From a virus: a stretch of DNA of 37,523 bases. Below are positions 24,721 through 31,772 of the stretch, piece by piece (the stretch's first letter is position 1; every line of letters begins with the position of its first letter). The notes beneath the pieces were generated by a model. The model was not told the DNA's origin. It worked only from the letters and a program-made list of their open reading frames with translations, and searched no databases. The stretch is taken from positions 1 to 37,523 of IMG/VR virus record IMGVR_UViG_3300025626_000053. One strand, given 5' to 3'. The translations under genes were made by a program, and so were the position numbers.

Positions 24721-24839
24721 TCATCTCCTTCAAATTCTGGAAACTCGAAACGACGAGTAGGCTGTGTTTGCCCTTTAACGATAGCATCCATTTCCTGAAC
24801 GCTCGCCATTAATTCTACGAATATATCATTTTCAGACAT
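24717..24839 (-). CDS. Small acidic protein (40 aa)
   Basis: A 40-residue ORF from the ATG at 24839 with GAGG about 9 nt upstream, 3 nt after the stop of the preceding exported-protein gene and overlapping the next start. The sequence starts MSENDIFVELMASVQEMDA and ends FEFPEFEGDE. It fills an otherwise empty gap, so it is probably translated. No function recognised. Confidence 0.6.
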   Translation of the reverse strand: MSENDIFVELMASVQEMDAIVKGQTQPTRRFEFPEFEGDE

Positions 24840-24842
24840 CTT

Positions 24843-25268
24843 CTATTCCTCATCCTCGAACGATAGTGCCCGAAGGTTTGCTATTTCTTGTTTTAACTTC
24901 ATTACTTCGATTCTTCGTGCCTCTAACTCTAATTCGTATAATCGATTGCAATCAAGTCGTTTCTGTGGTGCGTTCAACGGTATGACAATTTTGCCGTATA
25001 CACCCACATCTTTTACTAACCCTTCATCTTCCCAGTAATCGGGCAATTCACCCGTATTACTTGAATATGGTCCGTTCTGATTAATAATGCCCACAACTCC
25101 AAACTCTAAATTAACAGAACCACCAATTGCCATAGAGCATTCTAACTGCCCTGACCTAACTCTATCTGTCGCATATGATCCTGACATGTTCGGAAGATTT
25201 AAATTCAACGAACTTGAATCAGCAAACGCATTGCCACACATAAACATTAATATTATAAATCGTTTCAC
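24843..25268 (-). CDS. Exported protein E of the five-gene secreted cassette
   Basis: 141 residues. Signal peptide 1-16 (MKRFIILMFMCGNAFA, cut before DSS). The mature part has SYATDRVRSGQLECSMAIGG and LEFGVVGIINQNG, a short beta strand GVYGKIVIPL, and a C-terminal helix (YELELEARRIEVMKLKQEI). Two cysteines (44 and 107) could form a disulfide in the periplasm. I recall similar proteins in marine myoviruses but no function. The start overlaps the stop of the preceding gene as ATGA, and no lipobox is present. Confidence 0.7.
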   Translation of the reverse strand: MKRFIILMFMCGNAFADSSSLNLNLPNMSGSYATDRVRSGQLECSMAIGGSVNLEFGVVGIINQNGPYSSNTGELPDYWEDEGLVKDVGVYGKIVIPLNAPQKRLDCNRLYELELEARRIEVMKLKQEIANLRALSFEDEE

Positions 25269-25639
25269 TTAATTTTTGAACAGATTTTCGATATTATAGA
25301 TGTTTTCGAACCACCATCCACAAGCAACTTGGATTTCGAGCAAATATAAACAGCATCTTTACTGTCCTTCTCCCTTATATAAATTTCAACTTTCTTTTTT
25401 TCAAGGTGTTTAAATCTCATAATCTTGTTTTGCATTGCGAACGGTACTTTGTTCCACTCTGCATCAAAAACACCAAACTGATAATACTCCACATCGTCTC
25501 GCGCATTGAACAACGTCATTGTTGCATACAACACACCTTCGACATATGAAGTTTTTAATTTCGGATACGTAGGAGTGAACTCATGGGCACTTACGTGCCC
25601 ACTCGCCCAAAGTATCAATATAATTAAATAGCGATACAT
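25265..25639 (-). CDS. Exported protein D, small beta-sandwich, chaperone-like look
   Basis: 124 residues. Signal peptide 1-18 (cut after HVSA). The mature chain starts HEFTPTYPKLK and is made of alternating strands (GVLYATMTLFNARDD, YYQFGVFDAEW, VEIYIREKD), ending with cysteines 100 and 120 near YICSKSKLL and SKICSKIK. The fold looks immunoglobulin-like, comparable to the N-terminal domain of pilus chaperones, but the diagnostic chaperone motifs are not clear. It overlaps protein C's gene by 16 nt and E's gene by 4 nt. Confidence 0.65.
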   Translation of the reverse strand: MYRYLIILILWASGHVSAHEFTPTYPKLKTSYVEGVLYATMTLFNARDDVEYYQFGVFDAEWNKVPFAMQNKIMRFKHLEKKKVEIYIREKDSKDAVYICSKSKLLVDGGSKTSIISKICSKIK

Positions 25640-26127
25640 TCTGCACTCACTACTGCACGATATACGCCGCCAGGAAATGCTTTCCCGTAACCGTAATCTG
25701 CCTGTGTTTCAGTCTTGAACCATGTGCTACCAGCAACGGTTAAACTGAACTCAGTCACATTATCGAACTCTACTTTAGCAGCATCGTAACCAGACATGCT
25801 GGTGTCCGATACCTGAGACGTGGCAGTATCGCCCGTCCATACTACAGTATCATTCAACGTGGGTGCTTCAGAAAATGAAGTAGGGTGTGAAATTCTCGCT
25901 TTATACAAACTCGCTTGAATCACATCGAAGCGTACAACAGGATCTACGCCACCGTCTGTGGGATCTGAACTCAAAACATCTGGGGTTGGGTTACCATACA
26001 CACCAGCAGTATCGGGTGTCACAACACACTTCGACTCGACGTTTCCTACTACTTCCATTTCTTCTGCGTTTACACATAAACAAAAGGTCATCAGAGTACC
26101 GAATAATATAGAAGTTTTATTGAACAT
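25624..26127 (-). CDS. Exported protein C, pilin-like
   Basis: 167 residues. Signal peptide 1-21 (cut after VNA). The mature protein begins EEMEVVGNVESKCVV and ends GVYRAVVSAECIAI, so one cysteine near each end (34 and 164). Beta strands fill the middle (VVRFDVIQASLYKARIS, EFSLTVAGSTWFKT). Cysteine placement and strand-rich composition recall chaperone-usher or spore-coat-U pilins, but this is shape only. GGGAG precedes the ATG. Confidence 0.65.
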   Translation of the reverse strand: MFNKTSILFGTLMTFCLCVNAEEMEVVGNVESKCVVTPDTAGVYGNPTPDVLSSDPTDGGVDPVVRFDVIQASLYKARISHPTSFSEAPTLNDTVVWTGDTATSQVSDTSMSGYDAAKVEFDNVTEFSLTVAGSTWFKTETQADYGYGKAFPGGVYRAVVSAECIAI

Positions 26128-26155
26128 TAATGTTCTCCCTTATGCGTTATTTGTG

Positions 26156-27037
26156 TTACTTCTCATATTGTAAATCAACTAATTGCTGGTGCTTCAATTC
26201 AGAAGCCAGCCCCACTCTCAAACCTTTCTTACTGTCTGGAAGTTTACTATCTTTCAGCGGTTCAGCGTCCGGATATTCACCCCCACTTATCGCCACCAGA
26301 TAATTCCGAGGCAAATAATTAGTCGCAATTAGCGCATTCATCAATAACTGATCTTGTTCAGCTTGTAGACTTGCGCCGAGTGACAAACCTAACATATCTT
26401 CCAAACTTGCCCTAACTTTCTTTTCCATGGACTTCGCCATTTTATCTCTTTCTTCTTTTTCTTCCTGCTCTTTCTGTGCTTGTAAATTTGCTTTGCGATC
26501 TATCTCTGCTTGAATATATTCTTCACTATTAGTATCTATCTCTTGTTCAGGAATTAATGTCAAAGGATCTGCATAACCTTCGCATGATGGATTGTCCTGT
26601 GGACTATTACAAGGAAGGTATTGGTATGTGTAATACACTTCAGGTTCTAATACCGTTCCAAATCCTTCTACTTCTATACTACCATCTCCCCAAAAATCAA
26701 GTGGGATTGAACCAACAGGAATTGCTTTACTAATTGTATTTCCTGGCAATCCAGACCAATCATCACTTGCTCTAAAAATGTATCCTTCTCCCTGTGCGTT
26801 TTCGTTCTGCACATGAACCAGCATATCATCTTCTGTATTCTTTTCTGTAGTGTACCTATAAACCACATTGTTAACTTGCAACCCTGCCGCTTGAGGCAAG
26901 ACGTTTGACATTACCCAATTCAACCCTGCATTAGCAGCATTGTTTGATGTCGCATAAATTATATCTGATTCGCTAGATAAGGAGGAGGAGCAATAGACTA
27001 GCAACGCCGCCAGCACCCATGAGTGTCTTTGTACCAT
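26156..27037 (-). CDS. Exported protein B with conserved surface-type domain
   Basis: 293 residues from the ATG at 27037 (AAGGGG upstream). A signal peptide covers about residues 1-22. A central domain contains HVQNENAQGEGYIFRASDDW, SIPLDFWGDGSIEVEGFG and YTYQYLPCNSPQDNPSCEGY (two cysteines). It is followed by a very charged helical segment (about 170-215) and a helical C-terminus. I have seen such sequences, without function, in marine myoviruses. Its first 65 bases overlap the end of protein A's gene, so A's membrane helix and B's signal peptide are encoded by the same DNA in two frames. Confidence 0.68.
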   Translation of the reverse strand: MVQRHSWVLAALLVYCSSSLSSESDIIYATSNNAANAGLNWVMSNVLPQAAGLQVNNVVYRYTTEKNTEDDMLVHVQNENAQGEGYIFRASDDWSGLPGNTISKAIPVGSIPLDFWGDGSIEVEGFGTVLEPEVYYTYQYLPCNSPQDNPSCEGYADPLTLIPEQEIDTNSEEYIQAEIDRKANLQAQKEQEEKEERDKMAKSMEKKVRASLEDMLGLSLGASLQAEQDQLLMNALIATNYLPRNYLVAISGGEYPDAEPLKDSKLPDSKKGLRVGLASELKHQQLVDLQYEK

Positions 27038-27539
27038 CACTTAACCCCTTCTCTTCTTCTTCCGTAGGAACATCTGTTGATGGTTCCAGTTCTTTGTTTA
27101 CTGCCCAAGCAGCCCTTGCCTCATCACCGATCAAACCGTCAAACGGGCATGGTGTTCCTGCCATCAACATCGCGTCAAAAACTCGTTCGTCTTGACACAA
27201 TGTAGATACAGCAGCAACTTTCATGCCCATATCATATAGAGTCTTAGATAATTTTAGACGCTCACAGTTTGAGTCAGTAATTTGAGATCCCATCGAGATA
27301 CCCAAAATCTGAGTCTGAACAGCACCCGCCACACCAAAGGTACAGAGGTCACTGTTCGAGGTATTTATCGTAGGAGTGATTGCAGACGCAGGAGGTGATT
27401 TTAGCGTTGTAGTGGTATTAGAATCTACAGTACTTCTTGTGGTACTGTCCGTTTTAATTGTGTTGTCGTCTATTGGGGTCACTTCTTCTGCATATACAAA
27501 GGGGTATATTACAAAAAGAAGCACTGACAAATATCTCAT
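26973..27539 (-). CDS. Exported protein A with C-terminal membrane anchor
   Basis: 188 residues. Signal peptide 1-17 (cut after VYA), a Thr/Ser-rich linker (20-63), then a cysteine-containing domain (Cys66, 92, 115, 131) with NCERLKLSKTLYDMGMKVAA and LCQDERVFDAMLMAGTPCPF, an acidic linker and a C-terminal hydrophobic helix (172-188, LMGAGGVASLLLLLLI). It is first in the cassette and follows a late promoter and a CGGAG ribosome site. Conserved in marine myoviruses to my recollection. The topology suggests an inner-membrane-tethered periplasmic protein. Confidence 0.72.
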   Translation of the reverse strand: MRYLSVLLFVIYPFVYAEEVTPIDDNTIKTDSTTRSTVDSNTTTTLKSPPASAITPTINTSNSDLCTFGVAGAVQTQILGISMGSQITDSNCERLKLSKTLYDMGMKVAAVSTLCQDERVFDAMLMAGTPCPFDGLIGDEARAAWAVNKELEPSTDVPTEEEEKGLSDGTKTLMGAGGVASLLLLLLI

Positions 27540-27568
27540 TGTATTGCTCCGTCATTTTTATCTAAAAC

Positions 27569-27576
27569 TATTTATA
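27569..27576 (-). promoter_or_regulatory. T4-type late promoter for the exported cassette
   Basis: Perfect TATAAATA on the minus strand, 29 nt before protein A's ATG, in the 61-bp gap behind the virion protein gene that ends at 27601. It places the exported proteins in the late, virion-and-lysis programme. Confidence 0.75.
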
Positions 27577-27600
27577 ACAAACAACAATCAAAGCAGATTT

Positions 27601-28137
27601 TTATGGTTGGCCATCGTAATAATTTTTACTCAGCTCACCACGCTCTGTGTTTGTAATTCTATATCCGTTTTGTGTGGTTTCTTGAGTTGAGGTGACACCG
27701 GTAGTTCCTGCATTAACAGTAATCACACCGTCGAGTAACTCTGGTGTGATTGCCGTTAAAGTTAAAACCCCATCAACATTACTCGCAGTCCAATCAGTAT
27801 TACCAGTAAACGCAGTTACGACTTTCCCTGCAATAGCGGCCGGGGAGTCTGCGATCGCTAGAGTAGTTGTTACAGAACCTTGAGGAGTTACTATAATCAG
27901 ATCAGTAGCAGTCGTTGCCGCGGCAGTGAATGTGATTTCTTCAATATGCAATCTGCCAGTAGCATCAATAGCCTTACGAGTCCTAGCATATGTTTCTTGC
28001 AGATCGCCCCCCTCGGGTGTGTATGACCTTATACCACCAGCATAGGTTCCGTTTGCATCTGAGTACGTGTTAGCACCCGTTGCAGTGTTTTCATATTCCC
28101 AAATTCCTGCCGATCCTGGCACTGTTACCCACGCCAT
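27601..28137 (-). CDS. Virion structural protein with inserted beta module
   Basis: 178 residues. The start MAWVTVPGSAGIWEYENTAT and the end ITNTERGELSKNYYDGQP resemble short virion proteins of cyanophages and pelagiphages. Residues 62-152 form a separate beta-rich module that begins RLHIEEITF and contains DSPAAIAGKVVTAFTGN and VDGVLTLTA. A similar module is in the next gene upstream. The exact position in the particle (fibre, neck or baseplate decoration) is not known to me. Confidence 0.65.
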   Translation of the reverse strand: MAWVTVPGSAGIWEYENTATGANTYSDANGTYAGGIRSYTPEGGDLQETYARTRKAIDATGRLHIEEITFTAAATTATDLIIVTPQGSVTTTLAIADSPAAIAGKVVTAFTGNTDWTASNVDGVLTLTAITPELLDGVITVNAGTTGVTSTQETTQNGYRITNTERGELSKNYYDGQP

Positions 28138-28140
28138 GTC

Positions 28141-29724
28141 TTAATCCTCCACCCAACTCATTGAGATTGCATTCCGAGATATTTGCTGGGGACTTCTAAT
28201 CAGAACAGACAATTGATTTGATGGAGGAATTGCAATTCGAAGGTCTTCTAGAACTTGACTACCCGAACCACCGGCTTCAACATCAAAGATGTACATTAAT
28301 CGTTGGTCTCCTAATGTCACTACGGAAGTTGTATTAGAAGAGGACGCTGAGGAATATTCATTCAATGAAACGAACTCTCTGGTGGTTGCTAGCCCTGTTG
28401 CGTTTAGAAGTAGAGCAACTGTAACGGGACCAGTACCACTGAAAGCGGAATTAATATTTTTTAATAATATTTCTCTTGTGTTGATTTTACCTCTAAACAC
28501 TAAATTATTGGATACTGTTAAAACGTGATGCCAAGTGTCGGCAGTTAGGTTGGTATCACTTTCTCGAAAAGTTGCGGTAGGAAATTTCGTGGTCGTAATG
28601 ACACCTTCGATAGCACCCATCATAGATCCACCTTCAACTACAACATCAGTTCCAGTGCCGCCTAAAGACGCGGCAACATAACCAATCTTCAGAGATGGAT
28701 TATCGATATGGACATCTACATTGCGATTGCTGTAGTGTTCGTGGTGGAAGTAAATCATATCACCATTGATAGGATTCTCAATAGCGTATCGAATCTCCCC
28801 AGCACCCAACCAACGAAAGTTGATTTGAAATACATTTAGTTTAGTGGGGTCGATAGTAACTTTAGAAGGTCCATTGCCATCCAAAGTGTCGAAGTTGAAA
28901 TCTGCTTGTGCTGTCCAAAGAGAAGTATGAGCAACACCAACCTGAACATTAACTGATGTGGCAGTTGTTTGAGTTGTGCCAGCATCATAGTTGAATGCAC
29001 TACCTTTAGCCCCAACAGATCTTGCAAGAAAACAAACTTTATCGTCGTATGTTTCAACAATATAGAATGGGTTTCCTGCAAAAGCAAGAGCAATCTTCTG
29101 TGCTACTTCTTGTACGGTGTCTCCAGTCGTAACTCCAATTGTTTCAGTAGACGTTGATGCACCTTGAGTTGGATATGTAATAATGATATCTGAAGTAGCA
29201 CCAGCGGGTGCGGTAATGGTAAGATTTTCGATGTGTGCCTTACCGCCGTTCTCACGTAACACACCAAACTCAGTACCGTTAAATCCAACCTGTACTGCTT
29301 GTTCTTGTGAGAAGAAACCAGCACGTTGAGTATAACCATCGACACCTACGCCGGGAGCACTTTCGGTAAACTTAGCAGTGAATCGTGAGACTGCACCTTG
29401 ACCTGGGCGATACCTCACAGCACGACGAGAACGAAGAACTCCGTAACCGAATTGACCAGTTCCGGTAGTGACTCGCATTAGAGTATCAGTTGTTCCTGCG
29501 GTGCCACCTGCTTGAAATGTCTCAAACTGTTGAGGATCTAAATCGTACAGACCGTCTAACTGGAGAACAGGCGTGACAGGAACAGCAATTGTTTCACCGA
29601 ACGCAGATCGTGCGGTAGCACCTTCATTGAAGATGTTACCGTATTGATCCGATTGCATCTGGACTTCATACAGAGTTTTAGTGTTGTTGCCAAGTTCTTG
29701 ACTATTTTTATTCCACTGTGCCAT
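28141..29724 (-). CDS. Large virion structural protein
   Basis: 527 residues. The N-terminus (MAQWNKNSQELGNNTKTLYE) and RSRRAVRYRPGQGAVSRFTA, VQVGFNGTEFGVLR, DPTKLNVFQINFRWLGAGE and GGSMMGAIEG are features I associate with a conserved marine-myovirus structural protein. Residues about 162-263 carry the same kind of module as the neighbouring gene (AHIENLTI...GDTVQEVAQKIALAFAGN). The fold is beta-rich, possibly lectin-like. Late co-transcription with the EF-hand gene is expected. Confidence 0.7.
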   Translation of the reverse strand: MAQWNKNSQELGNNTKTLYEVQMQSDQYGNIFNEGATARSAFGETIAVPVTPVLQLDGLYDLDPQQFETFQAGGTAGTTDTLMRVTTGTGQFGYGVLRSRRAVRYRPGQGAVSRFTAKFTESAPGVGVDGYTQRAGFFSQEQAVQVGFNGTEFGVLRENGGKAHIENLTITAPAGATSDIIITYPTQGASTSTETIGVTTGDTVQEVAQKIALAFAGNPFYIVETYDDKVCFLARSVGAKGSAFNYDAGTTQTTATSVNVQVGVAHTSLWTAQADFNFDTLDGNGPSKVTIDPTKLNVFQINFRWLGAGEIRYAIENPINGDMIYFHHEHYSNRNVDVHIDNPSLKIGYVAASLGGTGTDVVVEGGSMMGAIEGVITTTKFPTATFRESDTNLTADTWHHVLTVSNNLVFRGKINTREILLKNINSAFSGTGPVTVALLLNATGLATTREFVSLNEYSSASSSNTTSVVTLGDQRLMYIFDVEAGGSGSQVLEDLRIAIPPSNQLSVLIRSPQQISRNAISMSWVED

Positions 29725-30062
29725 TATTTTTTACCGGTATAAGCGGCCGCTCCGAAGAAAGCGGCGACGAGGGCTGAGATTGCGATGAAATAAGTTGGCG
29801 CGATATCACCGATGATTGTTGCGGCATTAGACAAACCAAACAACTCTGTCGCAAAAATGCCAAAAGGATACAACAACATACCAAACAATGCAAACCAAGT
29901 CATCTTGCGTTGAGCGTCACGTTGTGCATCCTGATCTTCGAGTTCTTTACGCCGGAATTCCAGATTTAGATGTGTCTCTAACTCTTCCGAAGAAATGTGT
30001 CCATCACCATTAGTGTCGGCACTCTTCGGAAGATCTACTGTGTGTTTCTTTTTGGTGGTCAT
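29724..30062 (-). CDS. EF-hand protein with two membrane helices (holin candidate)
   Basis: 112 residues. Residues 16-27 are a canonical EF-hand calcium loop (DTNGDGHISSEE, ligands at loop positions 1, 3, 5, 7, 9 and 12). A charged helix (30-53) follows, then two hydrophobic helices at about 54-76 and 85-109, ending GKK. Small size, two helices and location 49 bp from the lysozyme gene make a holin role plausible. A structural membrane protein is the alternative. It has its own late promoter 30 nt upstream. The calcium-binding domain would be cytoplasmic if both termini face in. Confidence 0.75.
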   Translation of the reverse strand: MTTKKKHTVDLPKSADTNGDGHISSEELETHLNLEFRRKELEDQDAQRDAQRKMTWFALFGMLLYPFGIFATELFGLSNAATIIGDIAPTYFIAISALVAAFFGAAAYTGKK

Positions 30063-30092
30063 TGTAATATACTCATATGTTCTATAATCGTA

Positions 30093-30100
30093 TATTTATA
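30093..30100 (-). promoter_or_regulatory. T4-type late promoter for the EF-hand/virion protein genes
   Basis: Perfect TATAAATA on the minus strand, 30 nt before the ATG at 30062, in the gap after the lysozyme gene. Confidence 0.75.
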
Positions 30101-30111
30101 ACAATGGTTTA

Positions 30112-30558
30112 TTAGAGAGCCTCTAATCTTTTCATCAATCGTTCTGCACGATTTGTCACTTGTTTGTGCCAACGAGAATCTCGCCCTTCGACTGCTGCTT
30201 CCTTCCAATCACCAGCAATAAGTGCACCAGTAAACTTCTTAAACTTAGATAAGCGAGTTCGTCCCATGTTAAACATCATGTTGACCACGATCTGCTGGAC
30301 TTCTTCTGGAAAGTCATCAAAGACGCTTTCTGTGTATAGAGCGTGACACTCACTGATTGCGGTGTCGAGGTCTTTTTCAAAACATTCCCATACTCTCTCT
30401 TCGGAGATTGGTGTTCCGAATGGTTCACCCCACTCGGGATCTTCATTGATAACAAGATGCCCCACCCCAAACGTGTGGTATCCGAGATGGTCTGCGTAAA
30501 TCTCATACTTGACACCCTCGTCGATTTTTAATGTTTCGAATACTTCTTCTCTGTTCAT
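30112..30558 (-). CDS. e: T4-type lysozyme (endolysin, GH24)
   Basis: 148 residues (T4 lysozyme 164). The catalytic triad is present: Glu14 (KIDEG), Asp23 (YADHLGY) and Thr29 (YHTFGVGHL), aligning with T4 Glu11, Asp20 and Thr26. The C-terminal lobe has VNMMFNMGRTRLSKF and SRWHKQVTNRAERL, as in T4. No signal peptide, so a holin is needed for release. It cleaves the glycan backbone of peptidoglycan. It overlaps the preceding small gene by 4 nt. Confidence 0.95.
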   Translation of the reverse strand: MNREEVFETLKIDEGVKYEIYADHLGYHTFGVGHLVINEDPEWGEPFGTPISEERVWECFEKDLDTAISECHALYTESVFDDFPEEVQQIVVNMMFNMGRTRLSKFKKFTGALIAGDWKEAAVEGRDSRWHKQVTNRAERLMKRLEAL

Positions 30559-30773
30559 TTTCCAAAATCCTCGTAATTTAAGATTGGTTGTTTCATTGCA
30601 ATTTTGATCTTACCAATCAGAAAATCAAGATCGTCAACTGTTTCTTCCTCCAAGCTAACCGACTCCTGAGATACCATCGTCGGTTTTCCCTCATCATCAT
30701 AATAAACCTCATGAACACCATACCATGACACATCGCCAACATTCGTTTTAACTATTCTATAACTCCAACTCAT
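30555..30773 (-). CDS. Small conserved phage protein of unknown function
   Basis: 72 residues from the ATG at 30773, which overlaps the upstream stop as TGATG. The strand-rich start SWSYRIVKTNVGDVSWYGVHEVYYDDEGKP is common in small phage proteins of unknown role. The C-terminus is helical (DLDFLIGKIKIAMKQPILNY). It is located between a membrane protein and lysozyme in a late operon. Confidence 0.7.
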   Translation of the reverse strand: MSWSYRIVKTNVGDVSWYGVHEVYYDDEGKPTMVSQESVSLEEETVDDLDFLIGKIKIAMKQPILNYEDFGK

Positions 30774-31108
30774 CAACTGAACACCTTAGCTAGTGTCAAT
30801 AATACTGCAGTACCTGATATAGCACTACCAATCATAATGGCTTTATCGTTCCAACTACTTCCTACGTAAACCCAACAACACGCAGAGGTCGCATAAAGCA
30901 CTTGACCACTGACAGTGAAATCTGCTTGCTGCAAAAATATTCCAGCGACAGCAGAAACTGTTGCAGCCCATTTGACGTAACTGTCAAGTGTTCCTGTTGG
31001 AGTTGTGGGTTTTAAATCTTCCACTTCCATTTGAAGATCCGACATTTCTTGTAGAAGTCGTTTTTTTTCTGCACTCAATTCCATAGCAAGCCTACCGGCT
31101 TTGCTCAT
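30773..31108 (-). CDS. Membrane protein with N-terminal coiled coil
   Basis: 111 residues from the ATG at 31108, chosen because GAGGG lies 7 nt upstream and the late promoter at 31147-31154 would start RNA downstream of the longer ATG (31147). Residues 1-35 are a coiled coil (AEKKRLLQEMSDLQMEVEDL), followed by three likely membrane helices (about 45-64, 68-84 and 88-108). Position next to lysozyme again suggests a lysis or envelope role; not assignable further. Confidence 0.7.
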   Translation of the reverse strand: MSKAGRLAMELSAEKKRLLQEMSDLQMEVEDLKPTTPTGTLDSYVKWAATVSAVAGIFLQQADFTVSGQVLYATSACCWVYVGSSWNDKAIMIGSAISGTAVLLTLAKVFS

Positions 31109-31146
31109 TGTGCTTCCCTCAAAATGTTCTTTTATCTCTTCTTTCA

Positions 31147-31154
31147 TATTTATA
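31147..31154 (-). promoter_or_regulatory. T4-type late promoter for the lysozyme operon
   Basis: Perfect TATAAATA on the minus strand, 38 nt before the ATG at 31108. It overlaps an upstream in-frame ATG, which argues that the longer reading is not used late. It sits between the tRNA genes and the lysis region. Confidence 0.7.
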
Positions 31155-31164
31155 ATCTATTAAT

Positions 31165-31241
31165 TGGTCGGGATAGAGAGATTCGAACTCCCGACATCCT
31201 GCTCCCAAAGCAGGCGCGCTACCAGACTGCGCTATATCCCG
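31165..31241 (-). tRNA. tRNA-Pro (UGG anticodon)
   Basis: A complete cloverleaf: acceptor CGGGATA/TATCCCG, anticodon arm CCTGC-TTTGGGA-GCAGG with anticodon TGG, T arm around GTTCGAATC, discriminator A and an encoded CCA (31165-31167). Confidence 0.95.
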
Positions 31242-31399
31242 ATTAGTTAGGGCAGACCTCGTTTGACGGAAGCTATCCGAACGCATTGTGTACTGATGTC
31301 CGGCCTGCCAGCGGTTCAGCATTCACCATTCAAAGCAGGTGAAAAACTTCTCGAGATCTGTTTCATAACATATACATTGTATACTATAAGAAACATTAT

Positions 31400-31427
31400 T
31401 GGTGGAAGGGGCTGGATTCGAACCAGC
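31400..31427 (-). pseudogene. Orphan tRNA 3' end (T arm, acceptor 3' strand, CCA)
   Basis: On the minus strand GCTGG-TTCGAAT-CCAGC forms a perfect T arm, followed by CCCTTCC, discriminator A and CCA. No matching 5' half (GGAAGGG), D arm or anticodon arm was found upstream; the sequence runs directly into the ribbon-helix-helix gene end at 31445. It is either a degraded tRNA or a recombination scar. Bases 31242-31399 hold no gene I can support. Confidence 0.7.
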
Positions 31428-31444
31428 GTATCTCTCGCGTCAGA

Positions 31445-31678
31445 TTAAAATGTATCTTCCCAGCGAACACCACTGTCGTGAATATCCCAAGATGATTGTG
31501 TTCTTCTGGATCGCCCATCAGGCTTTCCACTATTTGTAGATGGTGCTAAACCAATCTTCTCGTTGATAAAATCATTCAGCACTTTAGACGGCGTTACATC
31601 ATTTTCGTAACACCAAATTTTGAACTTCTTACGGGTCTCATCATCAATCAAAAAGTTCAGTTGTTTGAGTCTCGACAT
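31445..31678 (-). CDS. Small ribbon-helix-helix-like protein
   Basis: 77 residues from the ATG at 31678 with AAAGGAG 8 nt upstream (a longer reading would run into tRNA-Thr). The N-terminal 42 residues (LKQLNFLIDDETRKKFKIWC and NDVTPSKVLNDFINEKI) fit a ribbon-helix-helix DNA-binding fold: a strand then two helices. The C-terminal 30 residues are polar (NSGKPDGRSRRTQSSWD) and end RWEDTF. It may be a small transcription regulator; it is placed between tRNA genes. Confidence 0.6.
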   Translation of the reverse strand: MSRLKQLNFLIDDETRKKFKIWCYENDVTPSKVLNDFINEKIGLAPSTNSGKPDGRSRRTQSSWDIHDSGVRWEDTF

Positions 31679-31697
31679 AATAACTGCTCCTTTAAAA

Positions 31698-31772
31698 TGG
31701 TGCCCCCAGAGAGATTCGAACTCCCGTCTACGCATTACAAGTGCGTTGCTAAACCAACTCAGCTATAAGGGC
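31698..31772 (-). tRNA. tRNA-Thr (UGU anticodon)
   Basis: A complete cloverleaf: acceptor GCCCTTA/TGGGGGC (two G-U pairs), D arm GCTGAGTTGGTTTAGC, anticodon stem CGCAC-TTGTAAT-GCG region with anticodon TGT, T arm with GTTCGAATC, discriminator A and encoded CCA (31698-31700). Confidence 0.95.

Noticed and set aside
24238-25268. Spanin pair (coiled-coil membrane protein with exported protein E)
   Set aside because: The coiled-coil protein has spanin-like topology, but protein E has no lipobox cysteine at its signal peptide end, so an o-spanin partner is not supported.
31119-31322. Minus-strand ORF of 67 codons across tRNA-Pro
   Set aside because: It is the translation of the tRNA gene itself and has no ribosome site.
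31263-31448. Plus-strand ORF ending in a GWIRTSV-like sequence
   Set aside because: This string is the well-known false translation of a tRNA T arm; here it only reflects the orphan tRNA end.
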